A stretch of DNA of 64,000 nucleotides from Streptomyces sp. SCSIO 30461 (GCF_037023745.1 NZ_CP146101.1:6898001-6962000); one strand, 5' to 3'. Shown: positions 18,938 to 28,813, counted from the first letter of the stretch. Notes: generated from the letters alone by a model not told the origin. Program-made: numbers and translations.

Positions 18938-20104
18938 ATGTCGCTCGACCACCGTCTCTCCTCCGAGCACGAGGAACTCCGGCGCACCGTCGAGGAGTTC
19001 GCCCACGATGTGGTCGCCCCGAAGATCGGCGACTTCTACGAGCGGCATGAGTTCCCCTACGAGATCGTCCGCGAGATGGGCCGTATGGGCCTGTTCGGCC
19101 TGCCGTTCCCCGAGGAGTACGGCGGCATGGGCGGCGACTACCTCGCCCTCGGTATCGCCCTGGAGGAGCTGGCCCGGGTCGACTCGTCCGTGGCGATCAC
19201 CCTGGAGGCCGGAGTCTCGCTGGGTGCCATGCCGGTCTACCGCTTCGGCACCGAGGAGCAGAAGCGCGAGTGGCTGCCCCGGCTGTGCTCCGGAGAGATG
19301 CTCGGCGCCTTCGGCCTCACCGAGCCCGACGCGGGGTCCGACGCGGGCGGAACCAAGACCGCCGCCGTGCGCGACGAGAGCACCGGTGAGTGGGTGATCA
19401 ACGGCTCCAAATGCTTCATCACCAACTCCGGTACGGACATCACGGGCCTGGTCACGGTCACCGCGGTCACCGGTCGCACCCCCGAGGGCAAGCCGCTGAT
19501 CTCCTCGATCATCGTGCCGTCCGGCACTCCCGGGTTCACCGTCGCCGCGCCCTACTCCAAGGTGGGGTGGAACGCGTCGGACACCCGCGAACTGTCGTTC
19601 GCCGATGTCCGGGTTCCGTTCGCCAATCTGCTCGGCGAGGAGGGCCGCGGGTACGCCCAGTTCCTGCGCATCCTCGACGAGGGCCGGATCGCGATCGCCG
19701 CGCTCGCCACGGGCCTGGCCCAGGGCTGTGTGGACGAGTCGGTGAAGTACGCCAAGGAGCGACACGCCTTCGGCCGCCCGATCGGCGACAACCAGGCCAT
19801 ACAGTTCAAGATCGCCGACATGGAGATGCGGGCGCACATGGCCCGGATCGGCTGGCGTGACGCGGCATCGCGTCTCGTCCATGGTGAGCCGTTCAAGAAG
19901 GAGGCCGCACTGGCGAAGCTGTACTCCTCCACAGTCGCGGTCGACAACGCCCGCGAGGCCACCCAGATCCACGGCGGCTACGGATTCATGAACGAGTACC
20001 CGGTGGCCAGGATGTGGCGCGACTCCAAGATCCTGGAGATCGGCGAGGGCACCAGCGAGGTCCAGCGGATGCTGATCGCCAGGGAGTTGGGGCTCACGGG
20101 CTGA
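18938..20104 (+). CDS. acdH: Acyl-CoA dehydrogenase (isovaleryl/branched-chain type)
   Basis: A 388-aa acyl-CoA dehydrogenase, last in the accD-accC-hmgL operon and 2 nt after hmgL. It has LTEPDAGSDAGGTKT, HGGYGFMNEYPVARMWRD and EIGEGTSEVQRM. The ATG at 18938 follows AAGGAG. In this context it probably oxidises isovaleryl-CoA to methylcrotonyl-CoA, the carboxylase substrate. The symbol acdH follows the S. coelicolor gene at this operon position, from memory. Substrate is inferred from operon content. Confidence 0.9.
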   Translation: MSLDHRLSSEHEELRRTVEEFAHDVVAPKIGDFYERHEFPYEIVREMGRMGLFGLPFPEEYGGMGGDYLALGIALEELARVDSSVAITLEAGVSLGAMPVYRFGTEEQKREWLPRLCSGEMLGAFGLTEPDAGSDAGGTKTAAVRDESTGEWVINGSKCFITNSGTDITGLVTVTAVTGRTPEGKPLISSIIVPSGTPGFTVAAPYSKVGWNASDTRELSFADVRVPFANLLGEEGRGYAQFLRILDEGRIAIAALATGLAQGCVDESVKYAKERHAFGRPIGDNQAIQFKIADMEMRAHMARIGWRDAASRLVHGEPFKKEAALAKLYSSTVAVDNAREATQIHGGYGFMNEYPVARMWRDSKILEIGEGTSEVQRMLIARELGLTG

Positions 20105-20214
20105 CCCAGCCGGCTCCGAGGCGGACGGATCCGGCCGTCCGGCGCCGGGGGCGGGTTTCCGCACCGCACCGGCGCCGGACGCGTCCGGCGCCCCCGTAAC
20201 CGCTTTCGGGGGCA

Positions 20215-20629
20215 CCGGACTTCGTCGACGGCGTCCATGGGCTTGGCGTAGGCGAACCCCCGGCGCTTCACGCACCGGGACCAGACTTCGAACGCCGCCC
20301 TCACCCCGGGATTTCCCTGAGCCGGGATGGACGCCGCAACATCGGCACCCGTGATCTTGCGATGGGCCTCGCCCGCGCATCCGCCCGCCGGGCACCGACC
20401 CCATGGGGGACTGGCCGGGCATCACGGCCTCCGCCCCGGGCGGCAGGGTCGTCGCGTCCAACGCCCTGCGCTCCCGCGCCGCAACGGTTTCCAGGTCCAC
20501 GGCCGGCTTGTAGCCGTAGCGTCCGGCCACGGCCCCGTCATGGGTTCCGTAACGCAGATCCGTCAGGGACCTGGGTCCGCAATCCGGGAGATCAAGAGCG
20601 GGCCGATGGGTGAATCCGCGCCCCTTCAT
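20215..20629 (-). pseudogene. Decayed gene for a Streptomyces hypothetical (secreted-type) protein
   Basis: The minus strand reads MKGRGFTHRPALDLPDC and then RYGYKPAVDLETVAARERRA in one frame from 20629. Near 20400 it shifts to another frame that continues CAGEAHRKITGADVAASI and AAFEVWSRCVKRRGFAYAKP down to about 20215. The two parts join into the pattern of a common actinobacterial secreted-protein family (CMKxxGF, RYGY, GGCxGEA, FxxWSxCMxxxGF). The frame break, missing N-terminal signal and missing C-terminus make it a remnant. The upper end is uncertain. Confidence 0.6.
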
Positions 20630-20890
20630 GGAGCCGCGAGAGCGGAGCACGCGGAAGCCCCAGCACCGAGACGGGCACCAGTGCCGCAAAGTCGGGACTT
20701 GACCGAAATCCCTCATCGCGACTCGGACAGCAGAGCACACAGACTGTTCGCAGAAACCGACGCCGGCACCCGGGGGCGCCCTCGCATCACGATGCGATCT
20801 CCACGGGAGAACGCGCCTCGCCACCCGGAGCGTTCACGCGTGACTTCGATCACGCGGCACTGCAAGGGGGCTTTCAGCCAGACATCGTGT

Positions 20891-20909
20891 GAGGTTAGGC
20901 TAACCTCAC
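20891..20909. promoter_or_regulatory. Iron box upstream of desE
   Basis: TGAGGTTAGGCTAACCTCA is a perfect 19-bp palindrome matching the DtxR/IdeR/DmdR1 consensus. It lies 47 bp before the desE ATG. The Fe(II)-loaded repressor would shut off desE and the reductase gene. Confidence 0.88.
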
Positions 20910-20955
20910 ATTCCTTGGTCGCTGTCGGCCCTGTTCGTAAGAAAGCAGATACCCC

Positions 20956-21999
20956 ATGCCCAACGTCCGCGCTTCCCACCTCACTCGCCGCGGCGTCCTC
21001 GCCGCAGGCGGCGCCATAGGGCTCGGCGCCGCCCTCACCGCGTGCGGTGACGACAAGAAGAAGGACGGCAAGGCCTCGGACGTCAGGAAGTCCGGTCCCT
21101 GGGAGTTCAAGGACGACCGCGGTCAGACGGCCAAGACGCCCAAGACCCCGGCGAACATCGTCGCGTTCACCGGTGTGGCCGCCGCCCTGTACGACTACGG
21201 CATCGAGTGCAAGGGCGTCTTCGGTCCGACGAAGACCAAGGACGGCAAGGCCGACATCCAGGCCGGCGACATGGACGTCAGCAAGCTGACGGTGATCGGC
21301 AACGTGTGGAACGAGTTCAGCGTCGAGAAGTACGCGGCCCTCGCTCCCGACGTGCTGATCTCCACCCTCTTCGACAACTCGGGCACGCTCTGGTACGTCC
21401 CCGAGGAGTCCAAGGACAAGATCCTCAAGCTCGCCCCGAGCGTCGGCATCTCGGTGTACGACCGCCAGATGCCCGAGTCGCTGGGCCGGATGCTGGACCT
21501 GGCGAAGTCGCTCGGCGCCGACGTCCAGGCCGCCAAGGTCACCGAGGCCAAGAAGCGGTTCGAGGCGGCGGCCGAGCGACTGCGTGCGGCGGCCAAGTCC
21601 AAGCCGAACATCAAGGTCCTCGTCGGCTCCGCCGCCGAGACCATCTTCTACGTCTCCGGCTCGAACTTCTCGATCGACCTGGAGTACTTCAAGTCCCTCG
21701 GCGTGAACCTCGTCGAGCCGCCGGAGGAGGCCAAGAAGGCCAGCGGCGGCTGGTTCGAGAACCTGAGCTGGGAGAACGTCGACAAGTATCCGGCGGACAT
21801 CATCATGATGGACGACCGTTCGGCGACCCTCCAGCCCTCCGTCCTCGACAAGACGAAGCCGACCTGGAAGCAGCTGCCCGCGGTCAAGGCCGGTCAGGTC
21901 GTCCCCCGCACCCCTGAGCCCATCCTCTCCTACGACAAGTGCGTCCCGATGCTGGAGACCCTGGCCAAGGCGATCGAGAACGCGAAGAAGGTCGCCTGA
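20956..21999 (+). CDS. desE: Siderophore-binding lipoprotein of an ABC importer (DesE type)
   Basis: A 347-aa substrate-binding protein for ferric siderophores, anchored outside the membrane. The N-terminus has twin Arg (LTRRGVLAAGG, a possible Tat signal) and lipobox LTAC with the lipidated Cys at about 33. The rest is the FecB/TroA-like helical-backbone fold. It is preceded by an iron box and followed by a siderophore reductase and the desABCD genes, so ferrioxamine B/E is the expected ligand. No permease or ATPase for it is in the window; it must use one encoded elsewhere. Confidence 0.9.
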   Translation: MPNVRASHLTRRGVLAAGGAIGLGAALTACGDDKKKDGKASDVRKSGPWEFKDDRGQTAKTPKTPANIVAFTGVAAALYDYGIECKGVFGPTKTKDGKADIQAGDMDVSKLTVIGNVWNEFSVEKYAALAPDVLISTLFDNSGTLWYVPEESKDKILKLAPSVGISVYDRQMPESLGRMLDLAKSLGADVQAAKVTEAKKRFEAAAERLRAAAKSKPNIKVLVGSAAETIFYVSGSNFSIDLEYFKSLGVNLVEPPEEAKKASGGWFENLSWENVDKYPADIIMMDDRSATLQPSVLDKTKPTWKQLPAVKAGQVVPRTPEPILSYDKCVPMLETLAKAIENAKKVA

Positions 22000-22001
22000 C
22001 G

Positions 22002-22859
22002 ATGACGGATGCCGCAGCCGCCCCGTTCCGTTTCTTCCCTCTCCAGGTCGTACGGACGCGGCGGCTCGGCCCGTCGCTGATACGCGTCACCTTCGGGGGA
22101 GAAGCGCTCGCGGGCTTCGCGTCCGGTGGCCGCGACCAGTCGCTCTCCCTCTTCCTGCCGCATCCCGGCCAGGAGGCCCCCGTGCTGCCGGAGTCTCCGG
22201 ACGCCGGCACGGAAGGCATGTACGCCACGCTCGGCGCCTGGCGTGAGCTGCCCCCGGACGAGCGTGCGGTGATGCGTTCGTACACAGTGCGGGAGCAACG
22301 CCCCGACGCCGGTGAACACGGCGAGATGGACATCGACTTCGCCGTGCACGAGGACGGCGGCCCGGCCTGCCGGTGGGCGCAGCTGGCCTCCGCCGGGGAC
22401 CGGGTGACCGTGCTCGGCCCCGCCCTCGCCGACAACACCGCCGTACGCTTCCGCCTGCCCGATGACGCCGACTCGGTGCTGATCTGGGCAGACGAGACGG
22501 CGCTTCCCGCCGCATCGGCCATCCTGGAGTGGTTGCCCGCCGGTGTGCGCACGCAGGTCTGGATCGAGGTCCCGCACACCGGGGACCGCGCCGAACTCAC
22601 CACCAGGGCCGATGCCACCGTCAACTGGCTGGTACGGGACGAGGGCGCTCCGGCCGCCGTCGACGCGGTGCGCACCGCGGAGTTCGCGGGCTCGGCCCCG
22701 TACGCCTGGATCGCGGGCGAATCGGGCTCGGTCAAGGCACTGCGCCGCCATCTGGTGAACGACCGCGGGTGGGACAGACGCAGGATCACCTTCGTCGGCT
22801 ACTGGCGCAGCGGCCTCAGCGAGGACGCGCTGCGCGAGACGCCCGACGACGAGTCGTAG
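22002..22859 (+). CDS. Siderophore-interacting protein (FAD-dependent ferric-siderophore reductase)
   Basis: A 285-aa cytoplasmic flavoprotein of the ViuB/SIP family that releases iron from imported ferric siderophores. The FAD-binding barrel includes VMRSYTVREQRP (family RxYT motif, about residues 88-100) and the C-terminal NAD(P)H domain includes WIAGESGSVKALRRHL. The ATG at 22002 lies 2 nt after desE. The frame extending upstream to 21939 runs inside desE and is rejected. Shares the desE iron box. Confidence 0.9.
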   Translation: MTDAAAAPFRFFPLQVVRTRRLGPSLIRVTFGGEALAGFASGGRDQSLSLFLPHPGQEAPVLPESPDAGTEGMYATLGAWRELPPDERAVMRSYTVREQRPDAGEHGEMDIDFAVHEDGGPACRWAQLASAGDRVTVLGPALADNTAVRFRLPDDADSVLIWADETALPAASAILEWLPAGVRTQVWIEVPHTGDRAELTTRADATVNWLVRDEGAPAAVDAVRTAEFAGSAPYAWIAGESGSVKALRRHLVNDRGWDRRRITFVGYWRSGLSEDALRETPDDES

Positions 22860-22900
22860 CACCCGCCCCCTCAGCCGCGCGGCCATGTCGCCATCCGCCA

Positions 22901-22929
22901 CGGCCCCGTCGCCATCCGCGACGGGGCCG
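22901..22929 (+). terminator. Terminator after the siderophore-reductase gene
   Basis: A 12-bp perfect stem (CGGCCCCGTCGC / GCGACGGGGCCG) with a 5-nt loop, 41 bp after the stop. GC-rich without T-run, as common in Streptomyces. Confidence 0.6.
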
Positions 22930-23024
22930 CACCGGTTACGGGCAACCCCCGCCCGACGCCCGTCCGGTGAGTGTGAGCCAGATCGCTCCGGTCGCATCGG
23001 AACAGGGACTCTGGAAGGCGAAAT

Positions 23025-23043
23025 TCAGGTTAGGCTAACCTAA
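23025..23043. promoter_or_regulatory. Iron box upstream of desA
   Basis: TCAGGTTAGGCTAACCTAA has a perfect 15-bp palindromic core (AGGTTAGGCTAACCT) and one mismatch to the TTAGGTTAGGCTAACCTAA consensus. It lies 76 bp before the desA ATG and should repress desABCD under iron-replete conditions. Confidence 0.88.
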
Positions 23044-23119
23044 GCCACAACGCCCCATGCCGCTCCCTCCCGCCTCAGAGGGCGCTCTTGTCACGTCCCC
23101 GCACAGGGAAAGGCCCCCC

Positions 23120-24562
23120 ATGCGCTCGCACCTGCTCAACGACACAACGGCGGAGCTCTACCGCAGCTCCGTGATCGAAGGAGTCGAGCGGGTGGCGAAC
23201 AAACTCGCCACGACCCGGAAGCCGTTCACCGGTATCACCCCCGATGAACTCGCCCCCGCCATCGACGCTGTCGATCTCGACCAGCCGCTCGGCGACACCT
23301 CAGCCGCACTGGACGAGCTGGAGCAGGTGTACCTGCGCGACGCGGTCTACTTCCACCACCCCCGCTACCTCGGCCACCTCAACTGCCCGGTCGTCATCCC
23401 CGCCGTACTGGGCGAGGCGGTGCTCTCGGCCGTCAACTCCTCGCTCGACACCTGGGACCAGAGCGCGGGCGGCACGCTGATCGAGCGCCGGCTCATCGAC
23501 TGGACCACCGGACGGATCGGCCTCGGCCCCGCCGCGGACGGTGTGTTCACCAGCGGCGGCACCCAGTCCAACCTCCAGGCGATGCTGCTGGCACGCCAGG
23601 AGGCCAAGACGGACTACCTGTCGAAGCTGCGTGTCTTCGCCTCCGAGTGCAGCCACTTCAGCGTGCAGAAGTCCGCCACGCTGCTCGGGCTCGGCCCCGA
23701 CGCCGTGGTCTCCGTCCCCACCGGGCGGGACAAGCGCATGCAGACCGTCATCCTCGCCGCCGAGTTGCAGAAGTGCCGCGATGAGGGCCTGATCCCGATG
23801 GCCGTGGTGGCCACCGCCGGCACCACCGACTTCGGCTCCATCGACCCACTGCCGGAAGTCGCCGAGCTGTGCGAGCAGTACGGCGCCTGGATGCACGTGG
23901 ACGCCGCGTACGGCTGCGGCCTGCTGGCCTCCCCCACCCGCCGCCGGCTGCTGGACGGTATCGAGTACGCCGACTCCGTCACCGTCGACTACCACAAGTC
24001 CTTCTTCCAGCCGGTGAGCTCCTCCGCGCTGCTGGTACGGGACCGCGCCACACTGCGGCACGCCACCTACCACGCGGACTACCTCAACCCCCGCCGCACC
24101 ATCGAGGAGCGGATCCCCAACCAGGTCGACAAGTCCCTCCAGACCACTCGGCGCTTCGACGCTCTGAAGCTCTGGATGACCCTGCGGGTCATGGGCGCCG
24201 ACGGTGTGGGGCAGCTCTTCGACGAGGTCTGCGAGCTGGCCGCCGCCGGCTGGCGGCTGCTGGCCGGAGACCCCCGCTACGACGTGGTGGTCGAGCCCAG
24301 CCTGTCCACGCTGGTGTTCCGCTACATCCCCGCGCAGGTCACCGCACCGGCCGAGATCGACCGCGCCAACCTCTACGCCCGCAAGGCCCTGTTCGCCTCC
24401 GGTGAGGCTGTGGTCGCGGGCACCAAGGTCGACGGCCGCCAGTACCTGAAATTCACCCTGCTGAACCCCGAGACGACCGTGGCCGACATCGCCGCCGTCC
24501 TCGATCTGATAGCCGGCCACGCCGAGCAGTACCTGGGAGAGAACCTTGTCCACGCGTCCTGA
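23120..24562 (+). CDS. desA: Lysine decarboxylase of desferrioxamine biosynthesis
   Basis: A 480-aa PLP-dependent group II decarboxylase turning lysine into cadaverine, the first step to desferrioxamine. It shows [13 protein letters not shown] (PLP phosphate region), HVDAAYG (Asp to the pyridine N) and the Lys in [10 protein letters not shown] that forms the internal aldimine. The ATG at 23120 has GGGAAAGG upstream; the longer frame from 23057 has no conserved extension. It overlaps desB by 17 bp. Confidence 0.95.
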   Translation: MRSHLLNDTTAELYRSSVIEGVERVANKLATTRKPFTGITPDELAPAIDAVDLDQPLGDTSAALDELEQVYLRDAVYFHHPRYLGHLNCPVVIPAVLGEAVLSAVNSSLDTWDQSAGGTLIERRLIDWTTGRIGLGPAADGVFTSGGTQSNLQAMLLARQEAKTDYLSKLRVFASECSHFSVQKSATLLGLGPDAVVSVPTGRDKRMQTVILAAELQKCRDEGLIPMAVVATAGTTDFGSIDPLPEVAELCEQYGAWMHVDAAYGCGLLASPTRRRLLDGIEYADSVTVDYHKSFFQPVSSSALLVRDRATLRHATYHADYLNPRRTIEERIPNQVDKSLQTTRRFDALKLWMTLRVMGADGVGQLFDEVCELAAAGWRLLAGDPRYDVVVEPSLSTLVFRYIPAQVTAPAEIDRANLYARKALFASGEAVVAGTKVDGRQYLKFTLLNPETTVADIAAVLDLIAGHAEQYLGENLVHAS

Positions 24563-25826
24563 GCACCGTGACATCCACGATTTCATCGGTATCGGACTGG
24601 GTCCGTTCAACCTCGGCCTCGCCTGTCTGACCGAGCCCATCGCCGAGCTGAACGGCGTCTTCCTGGAGTCCAAGCCGGACTTCGAGTGGCACTCGGGGAT
24701 GTTCCTCGACGGCGCCCACCTCCAGACCCCGTTCATGTCGGACCTGGTCACCCTCGCCGACCCGACATCCCCGTACTCCTTCCTGAACTACCTGAAGGAG
24801 AAAGGCCGTCTCTACTCGTTCTACATCCGGGAGAACTTCTACCCGCTACGGATCGAGTACAACGACTACTGCCGCTGGGCCGCCGGCAAGCTGAGCAGCA
24901 TCCGCTTCGGCACCACGGTGGCGAAGGTCGAGTACGAGGCCGCGGACGAGCTGTACGTCGTACACACCGCAGATGGCGAGGTGCTCCGAGGACGCCGGAT
25001 CGTGCTCGGTACCGGCACGCCGCCCCACATCCCGGGCGCCTGCCGGGAGCTGGGCGGCGACTTCGTCCACAACTCCCGCTACCTCCAGGCCAAGGCGGAG
25101 CTCCAGCGGAAGAAGTCCATCACCCTGGTGGGCAGCGGGCAGAGCGCGGCGGAGATCTACCAGGACCTGCTCGGCGAGATCGACGTGCACGGCTACCGGC
25201 TCAACTGGGTCACACGCTCCCCGCGGTTCTTCCCGCTGGAGTACACCAAGCTGACGCTGGAGATGACCTCTCCCGAGTACATCGACTACTTCCACGCGCT
25301 GCCGGAAGCCACCCGCTACCGGCTGGAGTCGCAGCAGAAGAACCTGTTCAAGGGCATCGACGGGGATCTGATCAACGAGATCTTCGACCTGCTCTACCAG
25401 AAGAACCTCGACGGCCCCGTGCCCACCCGCCTGCTCACCAACACCGCCCTGCACAGCGCACGGTATGAGAACGGGACCTACACCCTGGGGCTGCGGCAGG
25501 AGGAGCAGCAGAAGGACTTCGAGATCGAGACCGAGGGCCTGGTGCTCGCCACCGGCTACAGGTACGCCGCTCCCGCCTTCCTGGAGCCGGTCCGCGACCG
25601 CATCCGCTGGGACGGGCAGGGCCGCTTCGACGTCGCCCGCAACTACGCGATCGACACGACAGGGCACGGCATCTTCATCCAGAACGCAGGCGTGCACACG
25701 CATTCGATCACCTCGCCGGACCTCGGGATGGGCCCGTACCGAAACGCGTACATCATCCGTGAGCTGCTCGGGAGCGAGTACTACCCCGTGGAGAAGACCA
25801 TCGCGTTCCAGGAGTTCGCCGTATGA
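24546..25826 (+). CDS. desB: Cadaverine N-monooxygenase
   Basis: A 426-aa FAD/NADPH N-hydroxylating monooxygenase that makes N-hydroxycadaverine. FAD motif [12 protein letters not shown] is near residue 15, NADPH motif [11 protein letters not shown] near 195, and the ATGYRYA end motif near 335. The only start in reach of the conserved N-terminus is TTG at 24546, with GGGAGA 5 nt upstream, inside the end of desA; coupling is likely. Its stop overlaps the desC ATG. Confidence 0.95.
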   Translation: MSTRPEHRDIHDFIGIGLGPFNLGLACLTEPIAELNGVFLESKPDFEWHSGMFLDGAHLQTPFMSDLVTLADPTSPYSFLNYLKEKGRLYSFYIRENFYPLRIEYNDYCRWAAGKLSSIRFGTTVAKVEYEAADELYVVHTADGEVLRGRRIVLGTGTPPHIPGACRELGGDFVHNSRYLQAKAELQRKKSITLVGSGQSAAEIYQDLLGEIDVHGYRLNWVTRSPRFFPLEYTKLTLEMTSPEYIDYFHALPEATRYRLESQQKNLFKGIDGDLINEIFDLLYQKNLDGPVPTRLLTNTALHSARYENGTYTLGLRQEEQQKDFEIETEGLVLATGYRYAAPAFLEPVRDRIRWDGQGRFDVARNYAIDTTGHGIFIQNAGVHTHSITSPDLGMGPYRNAYIIRELLGSEYYPVEKTIAFQEFAV

Positions 25827-26395
25827 GCACCACCGCAACCGACCTGAACGGCCCGACGGCCCTGGGCACGTTCTCCTTCCGTCCCCTGGACCCGCTCGCC
25901 GACGCCGAGGTGCTGCACGGCTGGGTCACCCACCCCAAGGCCGCATTCTGGATGATGCAGGACGCCAAGCTCGAGGACGTGGAGCGCGAGTACATGGCGA
26001 TCGCGTCGTCCGAGCACCACGACGCGTTCCTCGGGCTGCACGACGGTGAGCCCGCCTTCCTGATGGAGCGCTACGACCCCCGGCACATCGAGCTGGTCGG
26101 CCTCTACGAACCCGAACCGGGCGACGTCGGTATGCACTTCCTGGTTGCCCCGACGGACACCCCGGTACACGGCTTCACCCGCGCCGTGATCACCGCCGTG
26201 ATGGGGGAACTGTTCGCGGACCCGGCGACCCGGCGCGTCGTCGTCGAACCGGATGTCACCAACAAGGCCGTGCACGCGCTCAACGAGGTCGTCGGCTTCG
26301 TGCCCGAGCGCGAGATACAGAAGCCCGAGAAGCAGGCGCTGCTGAGCTTCTGCACCCGCGAGCAGTTCGAAGCCGCCACCGGAGCCGCCCGATGA
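25823..26395 (+). CDS. desC: Acyltransferase of desferrioxamine biosynthesis
   Basis: A 190-aa GNAT-fold acyltransferase (IucB/RhbD-like) that acylates N-hydroxycadaverine with succinyl-CoA or acetyl-CoA, giving the hydroxamate monomers. The core [19 protein letters not shown] region binds CoA, and the C-terminal [20 protein letters not shown] segment is typical. ATGA overlap with desB before it and with desD after it. Confidence 0.94.
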   Translation: MSTTATDLNGPTALGTFSFRPLDPLADAEVLHGWVTHPKAAFWMMQDAKLEDVEREYMAIASSEHHDAFLGLHDGEPAFLMERYDPRHIELVGLYEPEPGDVGMHFLVAPTDTPVHGFTRAVITAVMGELFADPATRRVVVEPDVTNKAVHALNEVVGFVPEREIQKPEKQALLSFCTREQFEAATGAAR

Positions 26396-28176
26396 GCAAC
26401 GCCATCGAAAGCGTCGCCCACCTCACCCCCGAGCTGTGGGCTCAAGCCGGCCGTCTGCTGATCCGCAAGGGGCTCGCCGAGTTCTCCCACGAGCGGCTGC
26501 TCACCCCGCGCGAACTCGGCGACGGCCGGTACGCCGTGGCCGACGACGACGGCAGGACCGAGTACCGCTTCAGGGCAGACCGGTACGCCCTCGACCACTG
26601 GCTGATCGACCCCGTGACGATCAGCCGCCATCGCGACGGCGCCGAGCTGCCGCTGGACGCCCTGGAGTTCTTCACCGAACTGCGCGGCGCGCTGGGCCTG
26701 TCCGACGAGATCCTGCCCGTCTACCTGGAGGAGATCTCCTCCACGCTGTCCGGTACGGCGTACAAACTGGCGAAGCCGGAGGTCTCCGCGGCCGAGCTCG
26801 CCCGCGCCGGCTTCCAGGCGATCGAGACCGGGATGACCGAGGGCCACCCCTGCTTCGTCGCCAACAACGGCCGGCTCGGCTTCGGCGTCCACGAGTACCA
26901 CAAGTACGCCCCGGAGGCCGCAGCCCCGATCCGGCTGCTGTGGGTGGCCGCACACCGCTCCCGCGCCACTTTCACCTCCTGCGCGGACCTCGGCTACGAA
27001 AACCTGATGCGGGCCGAGCTGGGGCAGGGCACCCTCGACCGGTTCGACGCCCGCCTGCGCGACCTCGGCCTGGACCCGGACGCCTACCTGCTGATGCCGG
27101 TGCACCCCTGGCAGTGGTGGAACAAGCTCTCGGTCACCTTCGCCGCCGAGATCGCGCAGCACCGCCTCGTGCCGCTCGGCGAAGGGGACGACGAGTACCT
27201 CGCCCAGCAGTCGATCCGTACCTTCTTCAACACCAGCGACCCGGCGAAGCACTACGTGAAGACGGCCATGTCCGTCATCAACATGGGCTTCATGCGCGGG
27301 CTCTCGGCCGCGTACATGGAGGCCACCCCGGCCATCAACGACTGGCTGGCCACGCTGGTGGCGAACGACGAGGTGCTGCGGGCGGCACGGTTCTCGATCA
27401 TCCGCGAGCACGCGGCGGTCGGCTACCGGCATCTGGAGTACGAGGCGGCCACCGACCGCTACTCGCCGTACCGGAAGATGCTCGCCGCGCTGTGGCGCGA
27501 GAGCCCGGTACCCACCCTGGCCGATGGCGAGCGCCTGGCGACCATGGCGTCCCTGCTGCACACCGACCGTTCCGGCAAGTCCCTCGCGGGCGCGCTGATC
27601 ACCGGCTCGGGGCTGTCCCCCGTGGAGTGGCTGCGGGGCTATCTGGACGCGTATCTGATGCCGGTGCTGCACAGCTTCTACGCGTACGACCTCGTCTACA
27701 TGCCGCACGGCGAGAACGTGATCCTCGTGCTCGGCGAGGACGGGGCGGTGCTGCGCGCGATCTTCAAGGACCTCGCCGAGGAGATCTGCGTGATGGACCC
27801 TGACGCGGTGCTGCCACCCGCGGTGGAGCGGGTCCGCGCCGAGATACCCGAGGACATGAAGCTGCTGTCGGTGTTCACCGATGTGTTCGACTGCTTCTTC
27901 CGCTTCCTGGGCGCCGCGCTCGCCGCGGAGGGTGTTCTGGACGAGGAGTCGTTCTGGCGGACGGTGGCCGCCTGTGTCTGCGACTACCAGGAGTCCATGC
28001 CACAGCTGGCGGACAAGTTCGCCCAGTACGACATGTTCGCCGATGAGTTCGCGCTGTCCTGCCTCAACCGGCTCCAGCTGCGCGACAACAAGCAGATGGT
28101 CGATCTCGCCGACCCGTCGGGCGCGCTCCAGTTGGTGGGCAGCCTGCACAACCCGATCGCGCCGTTCCGCCGGTAG
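26392..28176 (+). CDS. desD: NIS siderophore synthetase (desferrioxamine trimerisation/cyclisation)
   Basis: A 594-aa IucA/IucC-family enzyme that adenylates succinyl-hydroxycadaverine units and joins them into ferrioxamines B, E or G. Family blocks are present: TGMTEGHPCFVANNGR (residues about 144-160, substrate/ATP site), HPWQWWN (about 237) and the FerIII-type C-terminal half. Fourth gene of the overlapping desABCD run and followed by a strong hairpin. Confidence 0.95.
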   Translation: MSNAIESVAHLTPELWAQAGRLLIRKGLAEFSHERLLTPRELGDGRYAVADDDGRTEYRFRADRYALDHWLIDPVTISRHRDGAELPLDALEFFTELRGALGLSDEILPVYLEEISSTLSGTAYKLAKPEVSAAELARAGFQAIETGMTEGHPCFVANNGRLGFGVHEYHKYAPEAAAPIRLLWVAAHRSRATFTSCADLGYENLMRAELGQGTLDRFDARLRDLGLDPDAYLLMPVHPWQWWNKLSVTFAAEIAQHRLVPLGEGDDEYLAQQSIRTFFNTSDPAKHYVKTAMSVINMGFMRGLSAAYMEATPAINDWLATLVANDEVLRAARFSIIREHAAVGYRHLEYEAATDRYSPYRKMLAALWRESPVPTLADGERLATMASLLHTDRSGKSLAGALITGSGLSPVEWLRGYLDAYLMPVLHSFYAYDLVYMPHGENVILVLGEDGAVLRAIFKDLAEEICVMDPDAVLPPAVERVRAEIPEDMKLLSVFTDVFDCFFRFLGAALAAEGVLDEESFWRTVAACVCDYQESMPQLADKFAQYDMFADEFALSCLNRLQLRDNKQMVDLADPSGALQLVGSLHNPIAPFRR

Positions 28177-28203
28177 GCGCGGTCCCGGCAGCGGCCACGA
28201 GCG

Positions 28204-28247
28204 GGCGGGCGCCTTGCGGAGTCACGGTCCTCCGCGGGGCGCCCGCC
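28204..28247 (+). terminator. Terminator of desABCD
   Basis: A long hairpin with outer stem GGCGGGCGCC/GGCGCCCGCC and inner stem GCGGAG/CTCCGC separated by 2-nt internal loops. It starts 28 nt after the desD stop. Confidence 0.75.
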
Positions 28248-28260
28248 GCCCGTTCGTGAC

Positions 28261-28332
28261 CCGCACCCGCACCCGCACCCGCACCCGCACCCGCACCCGC
28301 ACCCGCACCCGCACCCGCACCCGCACCCGCAC
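28261..28332. repeat. (CCGCAC)12 hexanucleotide tandem repeat
   Basis: Twelve perfect copies of CCGCAC directly after the desD terminator, with a partial unit at each end. It could encode Thr-Arg, Gly-Ala or Arg-Val dipeptide runs depending on frame, but no plausible gene spans it. Copy number is likely to vary between strains. Confidence 0.95.
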
Positions 28333-28498
28333 CCGCCGGCAACGATCACGACGTACTGCTGCGCAGACTGCGCGAACCGGGTGAGTTGCGTCACTCCGAG
28401 ATGCCGGCCGGCGAGGACTTCGCCGTAGCCAAGCAGGCGGGTCACCAGCCTCTGTAACCTTGGTCACGCGAACTCCTGCCCGGAATCGGGCAGGAATC

Positions 28499-28813
28499 TT
28501 GCGTTCCCCTCAGGTCACCCTCCAGTATCTACGGGTGCTCGATCGCCGCCCGTCGTCCCATGAGGACCTCATCGACCATCTGGTGCGCAGCACCGCGCTC
28601 CAGCGCGGTGAGGCGGTCCGGGTGGTGCTCGACGTGCTGGCGTTCTTCGACGAGACCACGGAAGAGTTCGTCCGCAGACGGCACCGCGAGCTGCAGTCCG
28701 GCGGCGCCGTGAACGCGGAGATCTTCGACCGGATCGCTACCGAATTGCGGCACCGGGCCGTGGCACCGCCCGAGCTCACGCTCAGGCAGCTGCGCCGGGT
28801 CGTCTACGGCTGA
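28499..28813 (+). CDS. Small conserved hypothetical protein
   Basis: About 104 aa, rich in Arg and Glu, with helical sections (HEDLIDHLVRSTALQRGEAV, then RHRELQSGGAVNAEIFDRIA). No domain recognised; the first section somewhat resembles the N-terminal helices of HU-like proteins, which is weak. The TTG start at 28499 has AGGAA 3-4 nt upstream; another TTG at 28460 would add 13 residues. It ends 84 bp before glmS and may share its promoter region. Confidence 0.6.
   Translation: MRSPQVTLQYLRVLDRRPSSHEDLIDHLVRSTALQRGEAVRVVLDVLAFFDETTEEFVRRRHRELQSGGAVNAEIFDRIATELRHRAVAPPELTLRQLRRVVYG

Noticed and set aside
18932..20824. A 630-aa minus-strand frame
   Set aside because: Mostly antisense to acdH. 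Only its N-terminal third matters, as part of the decayed gene annotated at 20215-20629.
26104..28149. A 681-aa minus-strand frame
   Set aside because: Antisense to desC and desD with no recognisable domain.
28261..28332. CRISPR array
   Set aside because: The unit is 6 bp without spacers and there are no cas genes; the Cas4-like protein at 42.9 kb belongs to a helicase operon.
27881..28384. A frame coding for a (Thr-Arg)n protein through the hexamer repeat
   Set aside because: It starts inside desD in another frame and has no ribosome site.
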